From Thiomicrospira sp. WB1 (GTDB taxonomy: Bacteria; Pseudomonadota; Gammaproteobacteria; Thiomicrospirales; Thiomicrospiraceae), in contig NZ_LQBN01000004.1 of the NCBI RefSeq assembly GCF_001507535.1, positions 124,001 through 188,000 on the forward strand: a DNA stretch of 64,000 nucleotides. Reading direction: 5' to 3'. A model generated the notes under the pieces. It searched no databases. It saw nothing but the letters and a program-made list of their open reading frames with translations, and was not told where the DNA came from. The position numbers were made by a program, and so were the translations under genes. This document shows positions 27,054 to 35,465 of the stretch, piece by piece. Numbering within the stretch: position 1 is the first letter of the stretch; every line of letters starts with the position of its first letter.

Positions 27054-29198
27054 ATGAAACGCACTCTTTCAATTGCACGAACAGCCATCATTGCATTTTT
27101 GGTTGCCACAGCCTTTTCTGTCCGTGTCACGTATGCTGCCCCTTTTGAAAAACTCATCGAAGACGCCGTTCTCCACAACCCGGAATTTCGTCAGGAAATC
27201 AAAGCGTACCGGGCAATTCAGTCTGAACTGAGAGAGGCACAAAGCGGCTACTACCCAACCGTTGATCTCAATGCAGGCATCGGCTACGAAGAGGTAGATC
27301 GATCGGACGTTGGCGGCATTGATAACAGTGGCGGGGACGGCCTGACACGAAAAGAAGGCAGTATTAATTTAACGCAAAACCTGTTTCAAGGGTTTGCGAC
27401 CCAGGACAACGTCGCCAGAGTTAAGCACAAACGAAACGCCCAAGCCTATCAGGCCCTGGCCACGGCAAACAACCTTGCCATGCAAATGATTCAGGCCTAC
27501 ATCGATTTGTTGAAAGAAGATGAGTTACTCAAACTGGCCCAGAACAACCTGGACACGCATTTGAAGATCTTTGACCAAATCAAAAAACGAACCGATGCCG
27601 GTATTGGAAATCAGGTGGAACTCAACCAAGCCAAGGCTCGCGTCGCCTTGGCCAAATCAAGTTTGAGCGCTGCCAAAAATAACTATGATGATGTCAAAGC
27701 ATCCTTTCGACGCATTCTAGGGAGGGATCCTGACTCTCTTTTGATGAAACCTGAATTTTCCATTCAGTTACCCAAGGACATCCAAACAGCCACGCACATT
27801 GCGTTATTAGAACACCCGCAAATCAAATCTGCGGACGAAGACGTTTTTGAAGCAAAAATGCAGTACAAAGGCAGCCGAAGCCAATTTTACCCGCGCTTTG
27901 ATATCGAGATCAGCCGCTCAATGGATGAAAACATTAATGGCATTCAAGGGCGTGAGGAAAACATGCAGGCCATGCTTAGAATGCGATATAACCTTTATAA
28001 TGGGGGACGTGACTCAGCCGTTCGTCGTCGCACCGCAAGTCAATACCATCAGGCCGCTGAAATTCGAAATAACACCCGCCGACAAGTGATTGAAGATTTG
28101 CGTTATGCCTGGAATGCCAATACTTACATCTCCGAGCAGCTTGAGCACATCAGCCAACACATCAACATGACCCACGAAACATTAATTGGTTACCGAAAAC
28201 AATTCAGTCTTGGGCGCCGTTCACTCTTGGACTTGCTGAACACTGAAAATGAATATTATGGCGCCCTGGAAACACTGATCAACAATGAAGCCGACCGCTT
28301 AAAAGCGCAATATAAGATTGTTTCAGGCATGGGATTACTCTTAAATCAACTCAATATCGAATTTCGTTTTCTCGATGTTCCCACCCCCGTAACGCACCAT
28401 TTAGACCAACGCACAACAGATCAAACCCCTGTCCGCCCTTTGAACATTTTGGCAGAAAAAACAACCAGTCCAACCGTGGCTGACGCAGGCGAAAAAGCAA
28501 AGACAAATCAACTGAATGACGCTCCAGAGGAGAAAGGGCAACCCGAAACACTTTCAGAAAACGAACCGAACCCAATTAAAACTGAGAAGTCAGACGACTC
28601 TGCGCAAAAAGAAATAAATCACATTCCTCTTTATACCATCCAACTTGCCAGTTTTGTGAAAGAACAGGATGCCAAAGCATTCATCGAGCGATTCAAACTA
28701 GAACAAGCTCACTATGAACTAAGACAAGTCAGAGGGAAACAATATTTTGCGGTCAGTGCTGGTCAGTTCGCGGGCTACAGTAAGGCCAAACAGGCAGTGC
28801 CTGAGTATCAAACCAAGATAGGTCGTTCGGTATGGATTCGAAAATTGGAAGATATGGATCAGGGACGGCTGAACCCGGTCAAAACCAGCAAAAAGACCAC
28901 CTCTAAGGAACCTGCACCGAGAAGCAACCAGCAACAAAATGAAAAGCAAACCAGTGAAAGTTCAACAGCACCCTATACCGTTCAACTTGCCAGTTTTGTG
29001 AAAGAGCAGGATGCAAAGAACTTTATTGAGCGCTTTCAACTGGACAGGGCCACCTACGCACAAAGGTTCATTAATGGTAAAAGATATTTTTCGGTGAGAG
29101 CAGGGGCTTATCAATCTCAGCGTAAAGCAAGGAAGGCGGCATCAGAATTCGAGGCGCTGACTGGCAAATCAGCCTGGGTTCTAAAATTAAGCGAATAA
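27054..29198 (+). CDS. TolC-like outer membrane channel fused to two SPOR domains
   Basis: A 714-residue protein. A signal peptide (about 1-29) precedes a TolC-family domain (about 30-445: two copies of the helix/strand repeat, YRKQFSLGRRSLLDLLNTENE). A long low-complexity linker (about 450-520) follows, then two SPOR domains (about 523-600 and 640-714), each starting YT[IV]QLASFVKEQDA. SPOR domains bind denuded septal peptidoglycan. Canonical LapE/AggA channels are about 430-470 residues, so this is an extended form. It ends the lap locus and converges with the SafE-like gene, with an 8-base gap. Confidence 0.85.
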   Translation: MKRTLSIARTAIIAFLVATAFSVRVTYAAPFEKLIEDAVLHNPEFRQEIKAYRAIQSELREAQSGYYPTVDLNAGIGYEEVDRSDVGGIDNSGGDGLTRKEGSINLTQNLFQGFATQDNVARVKHKRNAQAYQALATANNLAMQMIQAYIDLLKEDELLKLAQNNLDTHLKIFDQIKKRTDAGIGNQVELNQAKARVALAKSSLSAAKNNYDDVKASFRRILGRDPDSLLMKPEFSIQLPKDIQTATHIALLEHPQIKSADEDVFEAKMQYKGSRSQFYPRFDIEISRSMDENINGIQGREENMQAMLRMRYNLYNGGRDSAVRRRTASQYHQAAEIRNNTRRQVIEDLRYAWNANTYISEQLEHISQHINMTHETLIGYRKQFSLGRRSLLDLLNTENEYYGALETLINNEADRLKAQYKIVSGMGLLLNQLNIEFRFLDVPTPVTHHLDQRTTDQTPVRPLNILAEKTTSPTVADAGEKAKTNQLNDAPEEKGQPETLSENEPNPIKTEKSDDSAQKEINHIPLYTIQLASFVKEQDAKAFIERFKLEQAHYELRQVRGKQYFAVSAGQFAGYSKAKQAVPEYQTKIGRSVWIRKLEDMDQGRLNPVKTSKKTTSKEPAPRSNQQQNEKQTSESSTAPYTVQLASFVKEQDAKNFIERFQLDRATYAQRFINGKRYFSVRAGAYQSQRKARKAASEFEALTGKSAWVLKLSE

Positions 29199-29205
29199 AA
29201 ACAGA

Positions 29206-29898
29206 TTAATTCACCTCCAGTGAAAGCGCCAGGTACCATTGCCATGCCCCCATGGCAATGACGCCTAGCCCGGCCCCTTTTTGCACCCAACGATTGCGTG
29301 ACAGACGGGTAAACACAAACGCAAAACTTCCCATCAATAACAAGTTTGGCAGCGTCCCCAGGCCAAAAGCCAGCATCACTCCGGCCCCTTGCAGGGCACC
29401 ACCGGCTGACAAAGCCATAATCAGCATGCTGTAAACCAAGCCGCATGGCAACCAACCCCAGACAAACCCAAACCCCCAGGCCTGGTGAAAATGGCGAACC
29501 GGCAGCATTTTCTGACCCAATGGCTGAATCCGTTTCCACAGCCGCTGACCCAATTTTTCGACATGCACCAGTACTTGCCACCAGCCGCCCAGATACAAAC
29601 CCAGCAAAATCATAAAACCGCCTGCCAGCCATTGCAGGGTCTGCTGCAAGGGCAGCAGATCGGTCAGACTGATCAACGTGTGCCCGAGATAACCAAACAC
29701 CGCCCCCATCAGGGCATAGCTGCTGATGCGACCCAGGTTATAGCCTAACTGATAAGGCAGCATGCGCCAGAAACTCACCTGAGCTTTGGGTTCCAACTGA
29801 AACGTCAGTGTCCCGACCACACCGCCACACATACCCAGACAATGCACGCCGCCCAGCAACCCAACAACGAGGGCACTGAGATACATCGACTCCATCAT
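29206..29898 (-). CDS. SafE/DsbD-related membrane protein with HCLGMCGG motif
   Basis: A 230-residue inner-membrane protein with six or so transmembrane segments, annotated by family as sulfite exporter TauE/SafE. The N-terminal HCLGMCGG motif and WLPCGLVYS in a later helix mark the subgroup linked to copper handling and cytochrome oxidase assembly rather than sulfite export; this is family-level inference. Start is ATG at 29898, in an ATGA overlap with the comM stop; the longer ORF from 29913 lies inside comM. A one-mismatch palindrome copy at 29475 is coding (HQAW). Confidence 0.75.
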   Translation of the reverse strand: MMESMYLSALVVGLLGGVHCLGMCGGVVGTLTFQLEPKAQVSFWRMLPYQLGYNLGRISSYALMGAVFGYLGHTLISLTDLLPLQQTLQWLAGGFMILLGLYLGGWWQVLVHVEKLGQRLWKRIQPLGQKMLPVRHFHQAWGFGFVWGWLPCGLVYSMLIMALSAGGALQGAGVMLAFGLGTLPNLLLMGSFAFVFTRLSRNRWVQKGAGLGVIAMGAWQWYLALSLEVN

Positions 29899-31439
29899 CC
29901 CTGACCACCCCATCGGTCCAGACGTCGATACGAAAGCGCTTCGCTCACCGCCTGGGCACCAATGTCCGTCTGACCCTGCATATCAGCGAGCGTTCGAGCC
30001 ACACGCAAAATCCGGTGATAGCCTCGTGCGGACAGTCCCAAACGGTTCATCGCTTTTTCCAGCAGCGCATGGGTGGCATCGTCCAGCGGCCATTGCTGCT
30101 GCATGGCTGACACGGGCATCTCCGCGTTCAGACATCCTTGCCTGGCCTGCTGACGGGCCTGGCAATCCGCCACGCGGGAACGTATCATCGAAGATGTTTC
30201 GGTGTTCGCATCCTTGTGTTGTCCGGCCAGTTCCGCATATTCCACTGCGGGAACTTCCAGATGACAATCGATCCGATCCATTAAAGGGCCTGACAATTTG
30301 CGTTGATAACGCGCTATCTGTTCGGGCGTATCTTTGCAGCGACCTTGCGGATCATCAGCAAAAAAACCGCTGGGCGAAGGGTTAGCCGCGCAGATCAATT
30401 GCACCTGAGCAGGGAAAGACACTTTCTGATTGACGCGGGTGATTTGAACCCTGCCGGTTTCCAGCGGCTCGCGCAAGGCTTCCAGCACGGGCCGCTGAAA
30501 TTCGGGCAGCTCATCCAGAAACAACACCGAGTGATGCGCCAGAGAAATCGCGCCCGGCTGGATCACACTGCCTGACCCGCCGCCGATCATCGCAGCGGCC
30601 GTGGCGCTGTGATGCGGACTTTCAAAGTGACGCTGATAGAACTCATCCGGTGCACGCTCCTTGCCGGCCACCGAGTGAATAGCGGCCAAAGCCAATGCCT
30701 GTTCTTCTTCCAAAGGCGGTAAAATCGTAGGAAAGCGCTCAGCCAGCATGCTTTTTCCCGAACCAGGCGGCCCGATCATCAACAACGAATGACCACCGCT
30801 GGCACAGAGCTCCAGTACCCGCTTGGCCTGCAATTGCCCCTGCACATCCTGCATGTCTTTCTGATACACCGGTGGGGCCGTCTCGGTCAGCATTGCGTTT
30901 GCCGCAGGCAGCTCGTACTCTTCCAGAAGATAGGCGCACACCTCGTTCAAATGCGCCGCGCCAAGTACGTTTGCACCAGTCACCCGAGCGCACTCCGGCA
31001 GGCTCTCCTCAGGTACGATCACACAACGACCGGATTGACTGGCCTGAATCACAGCGGGCAACATGCCCGGGACCGGGCGCAAGCGCCCGTCCAACGACAA
31101 TTCGCCCAAAAACTCAAACCCCGCCAGCGATTTGGCAAACGTCACCGCCCCCGTTGCAGCCAGCACGCCCAACGCAATGGCCAAGTCATAACGACTGCCC
31201 TGCTTGGGCAAATCGGCTGGCGCCAGGTTCACCGTGATGCGCTTGGGCGGCAGGCTATAACCATTCGCGGACAAAGCGCTGCGAACCCGATCGCGTGATT
31301 CCTTGACACTGGCCTCGGGCAATCCTACCAGCGAAATATTGGGCAGCCCGTTACTGGCATGCACCTCTACTTGAATCTCAGGCGCTGAGACACCCTGAAG
31401 CGCCCGGCTGAAGACACACGCGTAACGCGACTGGCTCAA
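29895..31439 (-). CDS. comM: ComM/YifB AAA+ Mg-chelatase-like ATPase
   Basis: A 514-residue protein with a Lon-substrate-like N-terminal domain, AAA+ Walker A GPPGSGKSML (near residue 220), Walker B LFLDELPEF and C-terminal Mg-chelatase region (GLSARGYHRILRVARTLAD). ComM is a branch-migration helicase that helps integrate DNA taken up by natural transformation. It overlaps ubiK upstream by 4 bases and the SafE-like gene downstream (ATGA), so the three are cotranscribed. dprA, another transformation gene, is 7 kb away. Confidence 0.9.
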   Translation of the reverse strand: MSQSRYACVFSRALQGVSAPEIQVEVHASNGLPNISLVGLPEASVKESRDRVRSALSANGYSLPPKRITVNLAPADLPKQGSRYDLAIALGVLAATGAVTFAKSLAGFEFLGELSLDGRLRPVPGMLPAVIQASQSGRCVIVPEESLPECARVTGANVLGAAHLNEVCAYLLEEYELPAANAMLTETAPPVYQKDMQDVQGQLQAKRVLELCASGGHSLLMIGPPGSGKSMLAERFPTILPPLEEEQALALAAIHSVAGKERAPDEFYQRHFESPHHSATAAAMIGGGSGSVIQPGAISLAHHSVLFLDELPEFQRPVLEALREPLETGRVQITRVNQKVSFPAQVQLICAANPSPSGFFADDPQGRCKDTPEQIARYQRKLSGPLMDRIDCHLEVPAVEYAELAGQHKDANTETSSMIRSRVADCQARQQARQGCLNAEMPVSAMQQQWPLDDATHALLEKAMNRLGLSARGYHRILRVARTLADMQGQTDIGAQAVSEALSYRRLDRWGGQG

Positions 31440-31690
31440 GCCGACGACTCCAGAGACGCCTCCAGCTCGGCCACTTGCTTCTCTAAGGCTTCCAGTTTCA
31501 GGCGGGTTTTGACCAACACCTCCGATTGATGATCAAAGGCCTCTCGGGACACACAATCCAGCTGAGCGAGTTGTTGCGCCAGCGTGGCTTTGAGATGAGA
31601 TTTAACGGAGTCAGGCAAACTGCCAGCCTGTTCCGGCAGCGCTGACAGAACGCGCTCAATCGCGGCATCAATGGACGAAGAATTCAGCAT
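31436..31690 (-). CDS. ubiK: UbiK accessory factor of ubiquinone synthesis
   Basis: An 84-residue BMFP/YqiC-family protein: N-terminal amphipathic helix (AAIERVLSALPE), middle DCVSREAFDHQSEVLVKTRLKLEALE, C-terminal coiled coil. UbiK helps the Ubi biosynthetic complex in the cytosol and interacts with membrane lipids. The stop overlaps the comM start by 4 bases. Family identification is good; ubi enzymes are not nearby. Confidence 0.85.
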   Translation of the reverse strand: MLNSSSIDAAIERVLSALPEQAGSLPDSVKSHLKATLAQQLAQLDCVSREAFDHQSEVLVKTRLKLEALEKQVAELEASLESSA

Positions 31691-31767
31691 GTCACCTCCT
31701 GCATTATCATGCCGCTACTATAATCCATCGTAAGCGGTAATACCATCCATCCAATGAAAGGTGTAAA

Positions 31768-32850
31768 ATGTCCGCATTGCACACATCTGACTTCGAGGCC
31801 GGCATGTTATTGGACATCAAAGACGCACCCGATAAAGCACAACGCATTTTCAGGCAACTGGTTGACGTCTTCGATGATCAGGAAATCAATCCGACGCCCC
31901 TGAACTATTACATCTGGTATCAGTACTACAAAGGCAATCATCCAAAATTTCGTCAGGAAATGGACGCCGCGCTCAATGACCCGTTCGGCTACAACGATCG
32001 ACTCGGTCGCCGACTCTATGACGAATACTTTGCTGAGGACGAACCGACCAACGAGTTTGATCGCGCGTTCAAACGTCTGATCAACCTGGTCATTCAGAAG
32101 ATGAATGCCTGGAGCGACAAGCTTGAACAACACACCGAAACCCTCAATCAGTGCACCGACTCACTCACTGCAGAAAACGTGGACGCCGAACGTCTGCGGG
32201 AGCTGACGCAATCGGTTCTCAGCACCGCGTCCTCAATGAAGGCCTCCAGTGAAGCATTTCAGCAGGACATGCTGCAAAGCAACGAAGAAATTGCTCATCT
32301 GCGCCAGCAGCTGATCGAAGCCAAAGCCGAAACCATGACCGATGAACTCACCGAAATCGGCAATCGAAAAGCCTTTAACCACACCATCCGCGATGCCGTG
32401 GAGGAACACTCGTCACAGCCCGGATCACTGATTCTCATTCTGACCGACATTGACCACTTTAAACGTTTCAATGACACCTTCGGCCATTTGGTGGGTGACA
32501 GCGTCTTACGCTACTTTGCCAACATGATGAAGAAAACACGCGGGGACAACGAAAGCATCAGCCGTTTCGGTGGGGAAGAGTTTGCAATTCTGCTGACCAA
32601 CAGCGACCTTGAGTCCGCTCAGGCGCGCGCCGAAACCATTCGAAAAACCCTGCAGCAGGCGCGTCTCAAGCGCAAAGATTCCAGTGAAAACCTGGGGGAG
32701 ATCACGGCCTCATTTGGTGTCGCGGCCTACACGGGTGAAGACATCGAAGACTGGATTCACCGGACGGACGACGCCTTATACCAGGCCAAAAAAGAGGGAC
32801 GGAATCGAGTGGTGGTGGCCGCAGCGCCCACAGAAGAAGACACCAGTTAA
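31768..32850 (+). CDS. Soluble diguanylate cyclase
   Basis: A 360-residue cytoplasmic protein without membrane segments. The N-terminal 170 residues are an unclassified helical sensor region (ADEPTNEFDRAFKRL; coiled coil at about 160-190). The GGDEF domain follows with DIDHFKRFND and active-site SRFGGEEF near residue 268; the RxxD inhibitory site is not matched. It should synthesise c-di-GMP. It converges with the SPOR-protein gene, with a 4-base overlap of the stops. Confidence 0.88.
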   Translation: MSALHTSDFEAGMLLDIKDAPDKAQRIFRQLVDVFDDQEINPTPLNYYIWYQYYKGNHPKFRQEMDAALNDPFGYNDRLGRRLYDEYFAEDEPTNEFDRAFKRLINLVIQKMNAWSDKLEQHTETLNQCTDSLTAENVDAERLRELTQSVLSTASSMKASSEAFQQDMLQSNEEIAHLRQQLIEAKAETMTDELTEIGNRKAFNHTIRDAVEEHSSQPGSLILILTDIDHFKRFNDTFGHLVGDSVLRYFANMMKKTRGDNESISRFGGEEFAILLTNSDLESAQARAETIRKTLQQARLKRKDSSENLGEITASFGVAAYTGEDIEDWIHRTDDALYQAKKEGRNRVVVAAAPTEEDTS

Positions 32851-33578
32851 TCGCTCTGTTGATCACGAATGATCAGGGTATCCACGCCCAGGCGACGTAA
32901 CGCGTTGCGCTGTTTGTTCAGTGCCAGCCGATCATCGAAAGGGCCCATACGCAATCGGTAATAGGTGCCATGCTCCGTGGTCAGCTTGGACACCGTCAGC
33001 GACTGTCCATGCGCTTTCAGGCGTTTCTGTTCGGCCAGCGCGTAGCGCTTGGCGCCAAATGACCCCGCCTGTATATAATGCGGCACATCCAGTTTAACCG
33101 ACAATGGAATCGCATCCACCACGACTTCGGCTTCGGCCAACCCCTGATAAAAGGTAAACGCCACCTCTTTTTTCTCAGCCGACGCCTCATGTGCATGAGG
33201 ATTGGGCAATGCCTCGACCAGCTTAGGCGCTGGCTCCGACGATCCGTGCGTGTCATCATCCGCCCCCGACTGTGTGGTCACAGGAGCCGTTTCATCCGAA
33301 GGAGCGGTGTCGTCAGTCACTGAAACATCGTTCAAAGGCTCGGCTTCCGCCACCGCCTCAGATGCCTCCACTTTTTCCGACTTGACCCCGCGTTCCGCAA
33401 AATGGGTCACCACCCAGTAAGCGCCCATCAAGGCCGCACTCAGGCCAACGGCCAGTGCCCAGGCACCGCCTCGTTTTTTTGGCATCTGCTCCGATGATGG
33501 ATCGGCTTCGGGTGCACGCTGCGACTGGCGCTGATAGGGTTGCCGCTTGACCGGTCCGTGGCGGTAATCCCGCGTCAT
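32847..33578 (-). CDS. SPOR-domain membrane protein (FtsN-like)
   Basis: A 243-residue bitopic protein: a short basic cytoplasmic N-terminus, one transmembrane segment (about 38-57), an acidic low-complexity linker (residues 65-140) and a C-terminal SPOR domain (about 168-240: VPHYIQAGSFG, TYYRLRMGPFDDRLAL). This layout and its place just after argS match the FtsN-like division proteins of gammaproteobacteria (argS-SPOR synteny). No FtsN N-terminal motif is certain, so I leave the symbol open. Confidence 0.75.
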   Translation of the reverse strand: MTRDYRHGPVKRQPYQRQSQRAPEADPSSEQMPKKRGGAWALAVGLSAALMGAYWVVTHFAERGVKSEKVEASEAVAEAEPLNDVSVTDDTAPSDETAPVTTQSGADDDTHGSSEPAPKLVEALPNPHAHEASAEKKEVAFTFYQGLAEAEVVVDAIPLSVKLDVPHYIQAGSFGAKRYALAEQKRLKAHGQSLTVSKLTTEHGTYYRLRMGPFDDRLALNKQRNALRRLGVDTLIIRDQQSD

Positions 33579-33606
33579 GTTGCCATCCTTCGCCTGCTGA
33601 GTTGTG

Positions 33607-35364
33607 TCACATCCGCTCCGGTGCGGCCACGCCCAGAATGGCCAAACCGTTCTGCAGGACTTGGCGCACCGCGCTGACCAGCGTCAAGCGCGCATTTCGC
33701 AGGGACGCATCGTCCACAACAAACTGACAGGCGTTGTAGTAAGTATGCAAGCCTTGCGCCAAGTCCTTGAGATAATAAGCAATCTGATGCGGTTCGTAGG
33801 CACTGGCCGCGCGCGCAATGGTCTCCGGATACTTGGCCAGCAGAATCGCCAGATCTTTTTCAGCGTCGGCCTCCAGCTGATCCATGTTCGCCAAACCGGC
33901 CTCAATATCCAGCGCCCAGCCTTTGTCGGCGGCCTGATTTAAGACCTGACAGATGCGCGCATGCGCATATTGAATGTAATAAATCGGGTTTTCATTGCTC
34001 TGTGACTTGGCCAGATCCAGATCAAAATCCATGTGCTGTTCGGATTTGCGCTGCACATAAAAGAAACGCGCCGCATCCGTGCCCACATCGTGGCGCAGTT
34101 GGCGCAGGGTGACAAACTGCCCCGAACGCGTCGACATGGCCAGCTTTTCGCCACCACGCCACAGGGACGCAAACTGCACCAACAGTACCTGAAGGGCGTC
34201 CGGGTCGGTCTCTAATGCCGCCATGGCCGCCTTGACCCGCGGCACATACCCATGGTGGTCGGCCCCCCAGACATCGATCAGCACATCAAACTCACGTTCC
34301 AGCTTATTGAAGTGATAGGCGATGTCCGAGGCAAAATAGGTTTTGAGTCCATTGTCGCGCACCACCACGCGATCCTTCTCATCGCCATAGTCGCTCGAAC
34401 GGAACCAGAGCGCGCCGTTCTGCTCATAGATTTTCCCGGCCTGCTGTAGCTTTTCGATGGCGGCATCCACCAGCCCTGAATCCATCAGCGAACGTTCTGA
34501 GAACCATTCATCAAAGGTCACACCAAATTCGGCAAGATCTTCCTGAATATCCTGCAAAATCGCATCCAACGCGGCTTTGAGAACGGCTTCATAACCGTTC
34601 TCCAACAGGGTTTTGGCCCGTTCAATCAGTGCATCAATGTAGGTTTCCTTGTCTCCGCCATCTGGCTCATCGGCAGGCAATGAGGCCAGCACCGTCTCCG
34701 CCGAATGCCGAAACGCCTCACCATGGCTTTCGACCAGCGCATCCGCGATGTCGTAGATGTAGTCACCCTGGTAACCATTCGCCGGAAACGCAATGGATTC
34801 GCCGCAGCGCTGCAAATACCGAACCCAGGTGGACGCCGCCAGAATGTCCATCTGCCGACCGGCATCGTTAACATAATATTCTTTTTGCACCTTGAACCCG
34901 GCTGTGGCCAGCAGACTGGCCACACTGGCCCCGTAGGCTGCGCCACGGCCGTGACCCACGTGCAAAGGGCCGGTCGGGTTGGCGGAAACAAATTCCACCA
35001 ACACTCGACGCCCCTGGCCGACCTGGCAGCGCCCGAACGCTTCTTTCTGCGTGAGCACCTCGGTCACAATGTCAAACTTGGCCTCATCGGCCATAAAGAA
35101 ATTTAGAAACCCAGGTCCCGCGATCTCCACCTTGGCAATCTCCGCCCGCACCGGCAGTCGATCAATGATCATTTGCGCCACGTCTCGGGGAGGCTGGCCA
35201 ACCGCCTTGGTCAGCATCATCGCCAAGTTGCTGGCCAGGTCACCATGTGCCTTGTCTTTGGTGTTTTCAATGTGAATGCGCGGGCTGGCGGAATCGGCCA
35301 GCAGTTCGTCTTGCTTGAGTTGTTCAACTGCCTGGTGCAGGCATTGTTCGATAATGCTTTTCAT
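33607..35364 (-). CDS. argS: Arginyl-tRNA synthetase
   Basis: A 585-residue class Ia synthetase. The HIGH-type motif is PTGPLHVGHGRGAAYG (near residue 120) and the KMSK-loop region reads LAMSTRSGQFVTL, the usual degenerate form in ArgRS. An N-terminal Add1 tRNA-binding region and a C-terminal anticodon-binding domain (ending APERM) are present. Start at 35364 (MKSIIEQCL) is preferred over an ATG 12 codons upstream because known ArgRS begin with such a helix. A palindrome copy lies 42-53 bases before it. The SPOR gene follows in the same direction. Confidence 0.92.
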   Translation of the reverse strand: MKSIIEQCLHQAVEQLKQDELLADSASPRIHIENTKDKAHGDLASNLAMMLTKAVGQPPRDVAQMIIDRLPVRAEIAKVEIAGPGFLNFFMADEAKFDIVTEVLTQKEAFGRCQVGQGRRVLVEFVSANPTGPLHVGHGRGAAYGASVASLLATAGFKVQKEYYVNDAGRQMDILAASTWVRYLQRCGESIAFPANGYQGDYIYDIADALVESHGEAFRHSAETVLASLPADEPDGGDKETYIDALIERAKTLLENGYEAVLKAALDAILQDIQEDLAEFGVTFDEWFSERSLMDSGLVDAAIEKLQQAGKIYEQNGALWFRSSDYGDEKDRVVVRDNGLKTYFASDIAYHFNKLEREFDVLIDVWGADHHGYVPRVKAAMAALETDPDALQVLLVQFASLWRGGEKLAMSTRSGQFVTLRQLRHDVGTDAARFFYVQRKSEQHMDFDLDLAKSQSNENPIYYIQYAHARICQVLNQAADKGWALDIEAGLANMDQLEADAEKDLAILLAKYPETIARAASAYEPHQIAYYLKDLAQGLHTYYNACQFVVDDASLRNARLTLVSAVRQVLQNGLAILGVAAPERM

Positions 35365-35405
35365 GCTCACAGTCTCTGAATTGAGGGGCATCCAAGGCAA
35401 AAACC

Positions 35406-35417
35406 ACCAGGCCTGGT
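35406..35417. repeat. ACCAGGCCTGGT palindrome, copy 4
   Basis: Exact copy between the topA stop and the argS start. With its flanks (AAAAACC before, GAA after) it matches 22 of the 24 bases of the extended form seen near 60875 and 61197. Confidence 0.9.
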
Positions 35418-35465
35418 GAATGTTGCCTTCCGTCCTTTACAATCGGCTAAAAAAGCGTCCACCGA

